Origin: Pseudomonas folii
GTDB taxonomy: Bacteria; Pseudomonadota; Gammaproteobacteria; Pseudomonadales; Pseudomonadaceae
DNA length: 35,311 nt
Assembly (NCBI RefSeq): GCF_014357575.1
Contig: NZ_JACONW010000053.1
Location: forward strand, 1-35,311
Direction: 5' to 3'
In this document: positions 1 to 9,277 of the stretch, one piece after another
Layout of the letters: every line of letters begins with the position of its first letter
Position numbering within the stretch: the stretch's first letter is position 1
Translations under genes and position numbers: made by a program
The notes under the pieces: model-generated
The model's database searches: none
What the model saw: the letters and a program-made list of their open reading frames with translations, nothing else
What the model was told of the DNA's origin: nothing

Positions 1-87
1 GCCCATTGCGGCGGCCCACGGTTCAGGATCTGCGGGCGGGTACACCGAGCACCAGCGAGGTGCCGAGTGTTGGGCAAGAGCGTTTTG

Positions 88-114
88 CTTACTTTTGCGC
101 TTCTCAAAAGTGAG
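88..114. repeat. Short inverted repeat at the window edge
   Basis: Two 10-base arms (88-97 and 105-114) pair with one G-T mismatch around a 7-base loop. Directly after them, 116-129 contains a second small GCGC...GCGC hairpin. The element lies just downstream of wspR, and no T run follows on either strand, so it is more like an intergenic repeat than a clean intrinsic terminator. Nothing else recognisable lies in positions 1-190. Confidence 0.4.
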
Positions 115-190
115 GCGCTGTAAAAGCGCAACCAATTAAAACCGTGACTGCGCTAACGGATATGTACACAGATACAGAAGTTGTAGATAC

Positions 191-1195
191 CTACGCCACC
201 GAAACCTGATTACGCCCATTATGCTTGGCCGCATAAAGCCCCTTGTCCGCCTCCTGAATCAACTGACGGCTGTTGCTGCCAGGCTGCGGGACGATGGTCG
301 ATACGCCAATACTGACCGTCAACGAAGCGCCCGGTGTCGGTGCGATGTGCGGGATGTTCATGCCGGCGACGGTCATGCGCAATTTCTCGGCCAGCAGACG
401 TGCACCACCCGGCGACGTGTTGGGAAGGACCAACGCGAACTCTTCCCCACCATAGCGCGCAGGCAGGTCCGAAGGGCGAGCTGAACTGGCGCGAATGGCC
501 TTGGCCACCTGACGCAGCGCTTCGTCGCCTTCCAGATGGCCGAAGTTGTCGTTGTAGGCCTTGAAGAAATCCACATCGATCATCATCAACGACAATTGGG
601 TCTGATCGCGTGTCGCACGACGCCACTCAAGCTCCAGGTACTCATCGAAATGACGTCGGTTGGACAAGCCCGTCAAACCGTCGGAGTTCATCAGGCGCTG
701 CAGCACGAGGTTAGTATCGAGCAACTGCTGCTGACTCACGCGCAAGGCGCGGTAAGCTTCGTCACGTTGCAACAGGGTCATGTAAGAGCGTGAGTGGTAA
801 CGAATGCGCGCTACCAGCTCGATCGTGTCCGGGAGTTTGACCAGATAATCGTTGGCACCGGCAGAGAACGCCGCGCTCTTGATCATCGGGTCTTCCTTGG
901 TCGAGAGCACGATGATCGGAATGTCTTTGGTCAGCGGATTATTGCGGTACTCGCGCACCAGCGTCAGGCCGTCCAGGCCCGGCATGACCAGATCCTGCAG
1001 GATGACCGTAGGCTTTATCTGAATCGCCTGAGCAATGGCCTGATGCGGATCGGCGCAAAAATGGAAGTCGATACGCTCTTCGTTGGCCAACCCACGCCTG
1101 ACCGCTTCGCCGATCATCGCTTGATCATCGACCAGCAGCACCATGGCCGAGTTTTCGTCATCTGGCTGGAGGGAGTCCAGCAGAAAATCATTCAT
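191..1195 (-). CDS. wspR: WspR diguanylate cyclase response regulator
   Basis: WspR is the output of the Wsp pathway. When phosphorylated by WspE it makes cyclic di-GMP from GTP, which promotes exopolysaccharide and biofilm formation. The 334-aa protein has an N-terminal receiver domain (about 17-135) with phospho-acceptor Asp68 (ILQDLVMPG) and Lys120, a helical linker (about 140-170), and a GGDEF domain (about 170-330). The active-site motif is GGEEF (249-253). An inhibitory I-site RPSD (240-243) sits exactly five residues before it, so product feedback inhibition should be retained. The ATG is preceded by AGGAG at good spacing, 45 bp after wspF. It is the last gene of the operon. Family length and domain order match P. 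aeruginosa WspR. Confidence 0.97.
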   Translation of the reverse strand: MNDFLLDSLQPDDENSAMVLLVDDQAMIGEAVRRGLANEERIDFHFCADPHQAIAQAIQIKPTVILQDLVMPGLDGLTLVREYRNNPLTKDIPIIVLSTKEDPMIKSAAFSAGANDYLVKLPDTIELVARIRYHSRSYMTLLQRDEAYRALRVSQQQLLDTNLVLQRLMNSDGLTGLSNRRHFDEYLELEWRRATRDQTQLSLMMIDVDFFKAYNDNFGHLEGDEALRQVAKAIRASSARPSDLPARYGGEEFALVLPNTSPGGARLLAEKLRMTVAGMNIPHIAPTPGASLTVSIGVSTIVPQPGSNSRQLIQEADKGLYAAKHNGRNQVSVA

Positions 1196-1240
1196 TCAAG
1201 AACTCCTGTCCAACGCCTGATGGTGAATTCGCCTGAACAC

Positions 1241-2251
1241 TCATTGGGCGAACACCTCTTTCAAACGCATCGAAATAGTCTCCAGCGGTTTGATCTCAAC
1301 CGCCGCATCAATGGCCGCAGCCGCTTTGGGCATGCCGTACACCGCACAGGACTGTTGATCCTGAGCGATGGTCAAATAACCTTGCTGGCGCATGAGTTTG
1401 AGGCCTTGAGCCCCATCGCGTCCCATGCCCGTCAGCAAAACACCTACTGCGTCTCCGGTCCAGTAACGCGCCACGCTTTCGAAAAAAACGTCGATCGAGG
1501 GCCGATAGATTTCATTGACCGGCTCTGCCGTATAGGCCAGCGTGCCGTTCTTGAGTAAACGAATGTGGTGATTGGTGCCCGCCAGCAACACCGTGCCAGG
1601 ACGCGGCGGTTCGCCTTCCTGAGCCAGCCGCACCGGCAGCCCTGAGGAACTGCTGAGCCATTCAGCCATTCCAGCCGCGAAGACCTGATCCACGTGCTGC
1701 ACCAGCACGATGGCTGCCGGAAAATTTACCGGCAAGCCTTTCAGCAATATCTCCAGCGCTGCGGGCCCGCCTGCCGACGAACCGATGGCCACCAATTGCT
1801 GACGCTGACTACTGGCGCGTAGCGGTGCCGAGACAACCGGTTCAGAGCGCTGCTCGGGGCGCATCAACCAGCCAATATTGAGGATCTTGCGCAATAGAGG
1901 CGCGGCGGCATCCCTGGGATTGCCTGCGCCGATGGCGGGCGTGTCCACGACATCCAGTGCACCATGCCCCATGGCCTCAAACACCCGGTGCATATTCTGC
2001 TGGCGGTCTACGGTGACGATCACGATGGCGCACGGCGTTGCAGCCATGATCTGCCGCGTGGCTTCAACGCCATCCATGACCGGCATGATCAGGTCCATCA
2101 GAATGACGTCCGGAACCAGTTCGGCGCATTTGCGCACCGCTTCCGCTCCATTGCCCGCCACCCACACCACTTCGTGCGAAGGCTCCAGGGCCACCGCCCG
2201 ACGCAAGGCCTCGACTGCCATGGGCATGTCATTGACGATCGCGATCTTCAT
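1241..2251 (-). CDS. wspF: WspF chemoreceptor methylesterase (CheB-like)
   Basis: WspF removes methyl groups from the receptor WspA when phosphorylated by WspE. It is therefore the negative arm of the pathway, and loss of WspF activates WspR in known Pseudomonas wrinkly-spreader mutants. The 336-aa protein has a receiver domain (1-120) with Asp53 (LMDLIMP) and a CheB esterase domain (about 150-336). The esterase domain carries the expected catalytic triad: Ser159 in GSSAGG, His186 in VQHVD and Asp279 in GMGRDG. The start codon overlaps the end of wspE by 4 bp, so translation is probably coupled. No disabling change is visible. Confidence 0.97.
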   Translation of the reverse strand: MKIAIVNDMPMAVEALRRAVALEPSHEVVWVAGNGAEAVRKCAELVPDVILMDLIMPVMDGVEATRQIMAATPCAIVIVTVDRQQNMHRVFEAMGHGALDVVDTPAIGAGNPRDAAAPLLRKILNIGWLMRPEQRSEPVVSAPLRASSQRQQLVAIGSSAGGPAALEILLKGLPVNFPAAIVLVQHVDQVFAAGMAEWLSSSSGLPVRLAQEGEPPRPGTVLLAGTNHHIRLLKNGTLAYTAEPVNEIYRPSIDVFFESVARYWTGDAVGVLLTGMGRDGAQGLKLMRQQGYLTIAQDQQSCAVYGMPKAAAAIDAAVEIKPLETISMRLKEVFAQ

Positions 2252-4638
2252 GCCTGAGCATCCCCAATCAATTCAGCAACGGCATCGAGTAACGCGTCGT
2301 CATGGAAACTGGCCTTGGCAAGATAGTAATCGGCACCGGCATCCAGACCACGACGGCGATCTTCTTCGCGGTCTTTATAGGAAACGACCATTACTGGCAG
2401 GGATTGCAATCGAGTATCCCGGCGTACCAGCGTGACCAATTCGATACCGTCCATGCGGGGCATGTCGATATCTGTAATGAGCAAATCGAAATCTTCTGCG
2501 CGCAATGCATTCCAGCCATCCATACCGTCCACGGCAACGGCCACTTCGTAGCCGCGATTGACCAGTAACTTGCGCTGCAACTCACGTACCGTCAACGAAT
2601 CGTCGACCACCAGCACACGTTTGCGCGATACAGCGTCAATCTGCCGGTTGCGCCGGTCGATGCGCTCCAGACGTCCGGTGTTGAGCAACTTCTCCACTGA
2701 GCGCAGCATATCCTCGACGTCGATGATCAGCACCGCCGAGCCATCGTCAAGCAAGGCACCCGCGGCGATGTCCTGGACCTTGCCCAACCGAGGATCAAGG
2801 GGCAACACAACGAGCGTGCGCTCGCCAATGAATCGCTCGACGGCAACGCCGTAAACCGCATCACGCTCGCGGATCACCACCACTTTGAGCACACCTTCGG
2901 TATTCTGGCTTGCTGGCCGATTCAGCAGCTGGCTGGCGGCGACCAGACCGACGTGCCGCTCTTCATGCCAGAAATGCTGACGCCCTTCGAGCTGGACAAT
3001 ATCGTCGCTGTGCACATCGCTCATGCGTTCAATGTGCGCCAACGGGAATGCATAGGCTTCGCCGCCGACCTCCACTACCAGACTGCGTACCACCGACAGG
3101 GTCAACGGCACTTCCATCACAAACCGGGTGCCTTTGTTTGCCTGTTGATCGGCAAAGACCACGCCGCGCAGTTGACGAACCATGTCATGGACAGCATCGA
3201 GGCCGACGCCACGTCCGGAAATCTCGGTGACTTTGTCTTTCAAGCTGAAACCGGGCAGAAACAGGAACGTCAGCAGTTCTTCTTCGCTCAATTGCGACGC
3301 TGTTTCAGCAGGCGACAATTGGCGTTTGATGATGTTGCTGCGTAGCCGCTCAAGATCAACGCCGCCGCCATCATCGCTGAGTTCGACCTGCAACTGGCCC
3401 GCTTGATGGGACGCCTTGAGGCGAATCAGCCCTTCCGCTGGTTTACCCGCAGCCAGGCGCGTTTCAGGGAGCTCGATGCCGTGGTCCACGGCGTTGCGCA
3501 ACAAATGGGTCAGCGGCGCTTCGAGCTTCTCCAGCACATCGCGGTCTACCTGGGTTTTTTCCCCTTCGATTTCCAGCCGGACCTGCTTGCCCAGCTCGCG
3601 CCCGAGATCACGCACCATGCGCGCCTGACCGGCGAGAACATCGGCAAACGGTCGCATCCGGCAAGCCAGCGCGGTGTCATAGAGCTCCTGCGCTCGCTGC
3701 CCCGCCACCCAGCCAAACTCGTCCAGTTCTGCGGTCTGGTTGACCAGCATTTGTTGAGCTTCGGCAAGCAGGCGACGCGCTTCGTCCAGGGCTTTTTGCG
3801 CATCCGGGCCAAGACCGGCTTCACCAAAACTGGCCTCAAGATCGTCCAGCGCGCGGCTGCTGCCGGTCTGGATACGCTTGAGCCGTTGCATATTGGCCAG
3901 GTAAGGCTTGATGCGTTGCGTCTCGACCAGCGACTTGCTGGACAGATCCAGCAAGCTGTTCAGTCGCTCGGCTGTCACCCGCAGCACGCGCTCGCCACCC
4001 TCGGATGCCCGACGGTTACGCCGCATGGCGGGCGCAGCAGGTTCAGCCGGGCCTTCGTCAACAGACGACATGGGCGCTGACACTGGCGGAGCAGTAACAA
4101 CGGACGCCGGACTTTCGTCAGGAAGATTGAGTGCGAGGAACGGATCAAGACCGGACGGCGTCGATTGCGTCAACCCCATCGCGGCCGCCAACAAGGCATC
4201 GTCAGCGGATGGGGTTGGTAACGTCGCACCGCGCAGCATACCGCTGCCCTGAGCCATCAGGGTATTCATGCGCTCCACATAGGCGTCGATATCGGCCTGC
4301 GCGACATTGCTCACGCCAGGCGTCGCGATGCGCATCAACAGGTCAGTGCCCTGCAGCAAGGCGTCGATATGTTCGGGCTGCAGGTACAGACGACCTTCCT
4401 GAGCGCTGACCAGGCAATCTTCCATGACATGGGCAACGCTGACCCCGAAATGAACACCAACGATACGCGCCGCGCCTTTGAGGGAGTGGGCGGCACGCAT
4501 GCAGGCTTCCAGGTGATCAGCCTGGGTCGGGTCTCGCTCAAGGGCCAGCAGACCGCCGCTCAGCACTTGGGTCTGGGCTTCAGCCTCAAGGGTGAACAGC
4601 TCGAACAGCGAGGCATCGCGCATTTCATCTGGCGTCAT
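2248..4638 (-). CDS. wspE: WspE hybrid histidine kinase/response regulator (CheA-like)
   Basis: WspE is the kinase of the Wsp complex. It autophosphorylates on its HPt domain and passes phosphate to WspR and WspF. The 796-aa protein contains an HPt domain with His51 (AAHSLKGAAR), an Ala/Pro-rich linker (about 140-210), a dimerisation region (about 218-330), and an ATPase domain with N-box (RNAVDHG, 381-387), G1 (DDGGG, 422-426) and G2 (GRGVGL, 475-480). A CheW-like domain (about 510-650) and a C-terminal receiver with Asp723 (ITDIDMP) follow. The fused receiver distinguishes WspE from ordinary CheA and may act as a phosphate sink. It overlaps wspD and wspF by 4 bp on either side. Confidence 0.97.
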   Translation of the reverse strand: MTPDEMRDASLFELFTLEAEAQTQVLSGGLLALERDPTQADHLEACMRAAHSLKGAARIVGVHFGVSVAHVMEDCLVSAQEGRLYLQPEHIDALLQGTDLLMRIATPGVSNVAQADIDAYVERMNTLMAQGSGMLRGATLPTPSADDALLAAAMGLTQSTPSGLDPFLALNLPDESPASVVTAPPVSAPMSSVDEGPAEPAAPAMRRNRRASEGGERVLRVTAERLNSLLDLSSKSLVETQRIKPYLANMQRLKRIQTGSSRALDDLEASFGEAGLGPDAQKALDEARRLLAEAQQMLVNQTAELDEFGWVAGQRAQELYDTALACRMRPFADVLAGQARMVRDLGRELGKQVRLEIEGEKTQVDRDVLEKLEAPLTHLLRNAVDHGIELPETRLAAGKPAEGLIRLKASHQAGQLQVELSDDGGGVDLERLRSNIIKRQLSPAETASQLSEEELLTFLFLPGFSLKDKVTEISGRGVGLDAVHDMVRQLRGVVFADQQANKGTRFVMEVPLTLSVVRSLVVEVGGEAYAFPLAHIERMSDVHSDDIVQLEGRQHFWHEERHVGLVAASQLLNRPASQNTEGVLKVVVIRERDAVYGVAVERFIGERTLVVLPLDPRLGKVQDIAAGALLDDGSAVLIIDVEDMLRSVEKLLNTGRLERIDRRNRQIDAVSRKRVLVVDDSLTVRELQRKLLVNRGYEVAVAVDGMDGWNALRAEDFDLLITDIDMPRMDGIELVTLVRRDTRLQSLPVMVVSYKDREEDRRRGLDAGADYYLAKASFHDDALLDAVAELIGDAQA

Positions 4639-5324
4639 GAAAGGCTCCGGTTGATCGCCGACAACAGTTGTTCTTCATCGAGCAGGCGCAGGCTGTAATC
4701 TTTCCACTGCAAGACGCCTCGGGTAAAACGGGCGTTGGCGTGAGTCCCGGAAGTCGAAGCCGAGTCCAGCAGGTGTTCTTCGATGGCATGGATACCGTGG
4801 ACCTCATCCACCGGCACCACCACCGGACCGCCTTCAGCGGCAACGATCAGCATGCGCGGCATGATCCGGCTCGATTGCGCGGGCACAACCGTAGTATCCA
4901 GACCCAACAACTCCACAAGCGAAAGACAGGCAACCAGCGCACCCCGCACATTGGCCACGCCGAGCAATGCCCGGGAGCGCTGATGCGGCAGCGAATGAAT
5001 GGCTTGCAGTGGTGCAATCTCTGCCAGGCAACGAGTGGGGAAACCCAGCCACTCTTCCCCCAGACGGAAAACCAGGATCGAGCGCGTTTTGGTCCTGACC
5101 TGAAAATCGGCCCCTTGCACATGATCGTGATCGCCTCGGGTCAGCGCATAGCGATCCAGCAAGCTGGTGGCTGCGGCAGCGTAGACCGGGCAGTTACGGC
5201 AATGGATATGTTCGACCAGCAATGGGCACGAGCGATCGCCATGAATGCCGATGCGATTCCAGCAGTCATCAATGGCCTGGGCATCTTCGTGGATGAAGCT
5301 CGAATAGCTGTAGATTCTGTTCAT
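4635..5324 (-). CDS. wspD: WspD CheW-type coupling protein with Cys-rich N-terminus
   Basis: WspD is the second CheW-like adaptor of the pathway, expected to link the receptor WspA to the kinase WspE at the membrane. The CheW domain occupies about residues 80-229 (FRLGEEWLGFPT onward, then the SLPHQRSRALLGVANVRG region). The first 50 residues are not part of a standard CheW fold. They hold four cysteines at 21, 33, 42 and 45 (spacing C-x11-C-x8-C-x2-C), ending in CRNCP. That cluster could bind a metal or be redox active, but nothing in the sequence proves this. The gene overlaps wspC and wspE by 4 bp. Confidence 0.95.
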   Translation of the reverse strand: MNRIYSYSSFIHEDAQAIDDCWNRIGIHGDRSCPLLVEHIHCRNCPVYAAAATSLLDRYALTRGDHDHVQGADFQVRTKTRSILVFRLGEEWLGFPTRCLAEIAPLQAIHSLPHQRSRALLGVANVRGALVACLSLVELLGLDTTVVPAQSSRIMPRMLIVAAEGGPVVVPVDEVHGIHAIEEHLLDSASTSGTHANARFTRGVLQWKDYSLRLLDEEQLLSAINRSLS

Positions 5325-6619
5325 CGCGGGCTACCTTGCTTGTTCACACTGCGGGCCGCACGCTCATTGAGTCTGCGTGCACCGGCGCTATCGCCCTGGG
5401 CCGCCAGCAATGCAGCAAGTTGCGCCAATGCCTCTGGGTGTTGCGGCTGCAAATAAAGCGCCTTGCGATAAAAGCCCTGAGCCTGGGCATTCCCGCCTTC
5501 GACCTCACTGAGCAACCCCAACCAGTAAAACACCTGTGCCACGGGCTCATGGCTTTTCAGAAAACGCTCGCAGGCAGCGCGTGCTTCAGCGCTTTTGCCT
5601 TCGTTGGCGAGGCTGGCGATGGTGCCGAGCAATGTCGCAATGTCGTCCTTGCCCGTTGCCGTCATGCCGCTCCCCATTGCAACGGACGGTGATCTTTGCG
5701 TAGACGCAAGCGACACGGTGGTCGGTCGCGGCGGAGTGCGCGAAACGCTTCGTGGGTTGAAACCCGGCGGAATGATTGAACTGCGCGACGAGGGTTCAGC
5801 GAACAGCGATACGGGCTCTTCCGGCGCGGTGTAATGACTGAACGCAAAAGTCTGGGGAATACCAATCGAGCGCATGCCCATGCGCGTCAACAAGCTGCCT
5901 TCGGCAGGGCCGATAAACAGAATGCCGTCATCGCGGGTCAAGCGTTTGAGCACCTCGAACACATGCTTCTGCGTGGGCTGATCAAAATAGATCAGCAAAT
6001 TACGGCAGAACACAAAGTCGTAGGCCGTCTGGTTTGTCAGTGCCGGATCAAGCAAGTTGCCCGCGCGAAAACTGATCCGTTCACGAACCCGGTCCTGCAG
6101 CTCAAAACCGTCTTCGGTCGCGTTGAAATAACGATCGCGATAGGAAATGTCATCGCCGCGAAACGAGTTTTTACCGTACACCCCACGCTGTGCGCGTTGA
6201 ATCGATATCGGGCTGATATCCATTGCATCGATTGTGAACTGCGCTGCCAGCGCACCGGCATCCAGCAAGGCCATGGCGATGGAATAAGGTTCTTCGCCTG
6301 TTGAGCACGGCAGGCTGAGAATACGAATTGGCCGCACGCCGTTCAGCTCGGCAATACGCGTTTTAGCGAGCTGTCCTAACGAAACGAAGGATTCCGGATA
6401 GCGAAAAAACCAGGTCTCGGGAACGATTACAGCCTCGATCAACGCCTGCTGCTCATCCGCCGACGACTGCAGAAGCTGCCAGTAAGCGTCACTGTCGATG
6501 ACCTTGGTGGCCAGGTAGCGCTGACGAACCGCACGCTCGACGATCGCCTCTCCCACGGAAGCGACATCAAGGCCGATGCGATCCTTGAGAAAACCGAAGA
6601 AGCGCGCCTCTTGACTCAT
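5321..6619 (-). CDS. wspC: WspC receptor methyltransferase (CheR with TPR)
   Basis: WspC methylates glutamates of WspA using S-adenosylmethionine, raising receptor activity in opposition to WspF. The 432-aa protein has a CheR domain in roughly the first 270 residues, with the SAM-binding LSLPCSTGEEP segment at 101-111 and the CRNLLIYF motif further on. A low-complexity Ser/Thr/Pro linker follows (about 275-320). A C-terminal TPR region (about 325-425) includes FYRKALYLQPQHPEAL. The TPRs fit the fact that WspA lacks the usual C-terminal pentapeptide tether. It overlaps wspB and wspD by 4 bp. Confidence 0.96.
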   Translation of the reverse strand: MSQEARFFGFLKDRIGLDVASVGEAIVERAVRQRYLATKVIDSDAYWQLLQSSADEQQALIEAVIVPETWFFRYPESFVSLGQLAKTRIAELNGVRPIRILSLPCSTGEEPYSIAMALLDAGALAAQFTIDAMDISPISIQRAQRGVYGKNSFRGDDISYRDRYFNATEDGFELQDRVRERISFRAGNLLDPALTNQTAYDFVFCRNLLIYFDQPTQKHVFEVLKRLTRDDGILFIGPAEGSLLTRMGMRSIGIPQTFAFSHYTAPEEPVSLFAEPSSRSSIIPPGFNPRSVSRTPPRPTTVSLASTQRSPSVAMGSGMTATGKDDIATLLGTIASLANEGKSAEARAACERFLKSHEPVAQVFYWLGLLSEVEGGNAQAQGFYRKALYLQPQHPEALAQLAALLAAQGDSAGARRLNERAARSVNKQGSPR

Positions 6620-7155
6620 AGCGCCTCCTCAATCATTTCAGATGCCGGGGGCTGCGCCGGATAGAGCAGCTCACGGACCTGATCACTGAGCAGGTCCTGA
6701 ACGCGGATCCACTGCACAAGCCCTGACGCGTCTTCGCGTACCGGCCCCAGATAGGAGGCATCGGGATTGTCCAGGCCGTACTCCTTGAACTCGTCTGGCG
6801 CACAACGCAGCATGTCGGTGGCTTGCTCGATAATCAGCCCGAGCAGGCGCTTCGGCTGCCCGGCATCAGCCTGATAATGCACCAACACCAGGCGCGTGCT
6901 GGTTCGCGACTTGGCGATCTGGCCGAAAGCCAACGCCGCAAGGTCAATCACGGGGATCATATCGCCGCGGTGGGCCAACACCCCCGCAACCCACTGCGGC
7001 GCCTGGGCAATGACCTTGAGCGGCAGGCGCGGCAGCACTTCGGCGATTTGCAGCGCCTCCAGTGCATAGCGCTCATCGCCGATACGAAACAGCAGGAACA
7101 GCTTGTTTTTCGGCACCACCGAGGAGCTGCCGCGACTGACCGGTTGATCGCTCAT
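6616..7155 (-). CDS. wspB: WspB CheW-type coupling protein
   Basis: WspB is the first CheW-like scaffold protein of the Wsp complex, coupling WspA to WspE. The 179-aa protein is essentially one CheW domain (about 17-165), recognisable from LLFRIGDERYALEA, the LKVIAQAPQWVAGVLAHRG segment and IPVIDL. It lacks the Cys-rich N-terminal extension found in WspD. It starts 9 bp after wspA and overlaps wspC by 4 bp. Confidence 0.95.
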   Translation of the reverse strand: MSDQPVSRGSSSVVPKNKLFLLFRIGDERYALEALQIAEVLPRLPLKVIAQAPQWVAGVLAHRGDMIPVIDLAALAFGQIAKSRTSTRLVLVHYQADAGQPKRLLGLIIEQATDMLRCAPDEFKEYGLDNPDASYLGPVREDASGLVQWIRVQDLLSDQVRELLYPAQPPASEMIEEAL

Positions 7156-7164
7156 GGTCAGTAC

Positions 7165-8793
7165 TCAGACTTTGAAACGCGAAACGCCGCTGCGCAGACC
7201 GACCGCCACCTGACTCAACTCATCAATGGCAAAACTGGCCTGACGCAAGGACTCCACCGTCTGGCTACTGGCATCGCCCAATTGCACAAGCGCCTGATTG
7301 ATCTGCTCGGCACCGGTGGCCTGGGCCTGCATGCCTTCGTTGACCATTAACACTCGCGGTGCCAACGCCTGCACCTGATGAATAATCTGCGTCAACTGTT
7401 CGCCCACCTGAGTGACTTCGAACATACCGCGGCGGACTTCCTCGGAGAACTTATCCATGCCCATCACGCCAGCAGACACCGCCGACTGGATTTCACGGAC
7501 CATCTGCTCAATGTCGTAAGTCGCCACGGCCGTCTGGTCAGCCAGACGACGCACTTCTGTCGCGACGACGGCAAAACCACGGCCGTACTCACCGGCCTTC
7601 TCCGCTTCGATAGCGGCGTTGAGCGACAGCAGGTTGGTCTGGTCAGCGACCTTGACGATGGTCACGACCACCTGATTGATGTTGCCAGCCTTCTCATTGA
7701 GGATCGCCAGTTTGGCGTTGACCAGATCCGCCGCGCCCATCACCTGGTGCATGGTGTCTTCCATACGTGCCAGGCCCTGCTGACCGGAACCGGCAAGGAT
7801 CGAAGCCTGATCAGCAGCACTGGTCACTTCGGTCATGGTGCGAACCAGATCCCGGGAAGTAGCAGCAATTTCCCGGGACGTCGCGCCAATTTCAGTAGTA
7901 GTCGCGGCGGTTTCGGTAGCGGTGGCCTGCTGCTGCCGGGAGGTGGCAGCAATCTCGGTGACGGATGTCGTGACTTGTACCGAGGAGCGCTGAGCCTGGG
8001 AAACGAGGCCAGTCAGCTCGGTCATCATGTCATTGAAGCCAGTTTCCACCGCGCCGAATTCGTCTTTACGATCCAGATTGAGCCGTTTGCTCAAGTCGCC
8101 GGTGCGCATGGTTTCCAAGATGCTGACGATGCGCTGCATCGGCGACATGATCGAACGCATCAGCAACAGTCCGCATGATGTCGCAGCGATAATCGCGATG
8201 AGCAGAGAAAGCCCCATGCTGATTTTTGCGCCGGTAACAGCGACGACAATTCGGTCCGTCGCGTCATCAGCTACTTTTTTGTTGATGACGATGATGTCGT
8301 TAAGTTGCTTACGACCCAGCGTCCAGACTGGTCTGGTCTGATCGTAAAACTCGGTCTTGGCTTTTATATAGTCGCCGCGCTGGAAACTGGTATGCACGTC
8401 ATTGAGCAGGCGCGTGTAAGTCTCACGCTGCCGCTCGAAGTCAGTGAAATTCGCGCGGTCGTTATCATCAAAGATGGTTTGCTTATAGTTGTCGACCTGC
8501 TGTTGAAGGCGCGCCTCGAAATCCTTGAACTGGTCTTTTTCCGGGCCGGTCAACTCACGCCCCTCCCCTTCACCGATCAGCTCAAGAGTCCGAATGTAAC
8601 TTTCACCCCAAGCGCTGCGCAGCAGGGTGCTGTAGTACACGCCGGGAAGTGCATCGAGGCGAACTTCTTCTTCACTGGACTGAATGGATAGCAGGCGGGA
8701 AAACGACACGATAACCATCATGAGCATGATGGCGATAATTACGGCGAAGCTCGCCAAGATCCGTTGGCGTAAGGTCCAGTTCTTCACGGTCAT
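7165..8793 (-). CDS. wspA: WspA methyl-accepting chemotaxis-like receptor
   Basis: WspA is the membrane receptor that starts Wsp signalling, reported in Pseudomonas to respond to surface contact or envelope stress. The 542-aa protein has TM1 (about 12-33), a periplasmic four-helix-bundle sensor (about 34-188), TM2 (about 189-213), a HAMP domain (about 213-265) and a cytoplasmic signalling domain. The conserved hairpin tip lies at 382-415 (VADQTNLLSLNAAIEAEKAG then RGFAVVATEVR). Unlike many receptors it ends in SGVSRFKV, without an aromatic pentapeptide for methyltransferase tethering. It is the first gene of the operon, with a GAGGG just before the ATG. Confidence 0.96.
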   Translation of the reverse strand: MTVKNWTLRQRILASFAVIIAIMLMMVIVSFSRLLSIQSSEEEVRLDALPGVYYSTLLRSAWGESYIRTLELIGEGEGRELTGPEKDQFKDFEARLQQQVDNYKQTIFDDNDRANFTDFERQRETYTRLLNDVHTSFQRGDYIKAKTEFYDQTRPVWTLGRKQLNDIIVINKKVADDATDRIVVAVTGAKISMGLSLLIAIIAATSCGLLLMRSIMSPMQRIVSILETMRTGDLSKRLNLDRKDEFGAVETGFNDMMTELTGLVSQAQRSSVQVTTSVTEIAATSRQQQATATETAATTTEIGATSREIAATSRDLVRTMTEVTSAADQASILAGSGQQGLARMEDTMHQVMGAADLVNAKLAILNEKAGNINQVVVTIVKVADQTNLLSLNAAIEAEKAGEYGRGFAVVATEVRRLADQTAVATYDIEQMVREIQSAVSAGVMGMDKFSEEVRRGMFEVTQVGEQLTQIIHQVQALAPRVLMVNEGMQAQATGAEQINQALVQLGDASSQTVESLRQASFAIDELSQVAVGLRSGVSRFKV

Positions 8794-8865
8794 CCCTCAA
8801 GAGTTCAACACCGGACTTCACGCCGGGTTCAAGAAGCGGACCGATGAGCGGCCCAACGCGGCCTG

Positions 8866-8871
8866 AGTATA
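8866..8871 (-). promoter_or_regulatory. Possible -10 box of the wsp operon promoter
   Basis: On the minus strand TATACT lies here, about 70 bases before the wspA start. The -35 region upstream (CTTAGT or TTAGTT) matches the sigma-70 consensus poorly, so a sigma-S-like or activator-dependent promoter is possible. Inference from sequence only. Confidence 0.35.
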
Positions 8872-9079
8872 GCCCAGGCTCTGACGAACTAAGGGGGTTG
8901 TTTCAGAGATAAATTAGGCCTATTCCCACGAAATCCAGAGAATTGTCTTACAGGCCTTGGGTATTCGGATGAATGCAGGGGTTAGATGTGGTGTTGCAGA
9001 TGGGTGGTTGGGCCAGCTTTACGCATGAACTGTGGGAGATTCTATGTCTCCTCACAAACCCGAAGATTGATCGCAACCC
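8872..9079. other. Non-coding part of the wspA upstream region
   Basis: The whole gene-free stretch is 8794-9277 (484 bp). The part between the possible wspA -10 box and the first inverted repeat has no convincing ORF, tRNA or strong hairpin. It includes a partial copy (around 9030-9037) of the CTGTGGGAG start of the repeat seen at 9186. Confidence 0.5.
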
Positions 9080-9171
9080 CGTAGGACCGGCTTCAGCCGC
9101 GAGGGCAATAGTCCTGGGGATGGATTTTTAGCGGATGTACTGACGTCCTCCCGGCTAAAGCCGGTCCTACG
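9080..9171. repeat. REPIN-like inverted repeat, family A copy 1
   Basis: Arm 9080-9099 (CGTAGGACCGGCTTCAGCCG) is matched by arm 9152-9171 (CGGCTAAAGCCGGTCCTACG), imperfect at one position in the GCTTCAGCC/GCTTTAGCC core. About 52 bases separate the arms. The same core recurs at 10120-10211 and 32400-32494. This layout of two inverted REP sequences around a spacer is typical of Pseudomonas REPINs. Confidence 0.8.
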
Positions 9172-9185
9172 AGAGCGCGCAGGAA

Positions 9186-9210
9186 CTGTGGGAGCGAGGC
9201 TTGCCCGCGA
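9186..9210. repeat. Single REP-like half element, family B
   Basis: CTGTGGGAGCGAGGCTTGCC followed by CGCGA resembles one arm of the perfect 26-bp repeat at 30441-30528. Only one arm is present here, between wspA and the DUF533 gene stop. Confidence 0.6.
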
Positions 9211-9277
9211 TACATGAGACGCGGCTGAAAGGCATACCGCGTTGTCATTTGCTGCGAGCAAGCACAACCGACTGCTT

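Noticed and set aside
794..1558. Long plus-strand ORF (254 aa) opposite wspR/wspF
   Set aside because: It spans two genes with clear catalytic motifs on the other strand; its translation resembles no family and reflects high-GC shadow coding.
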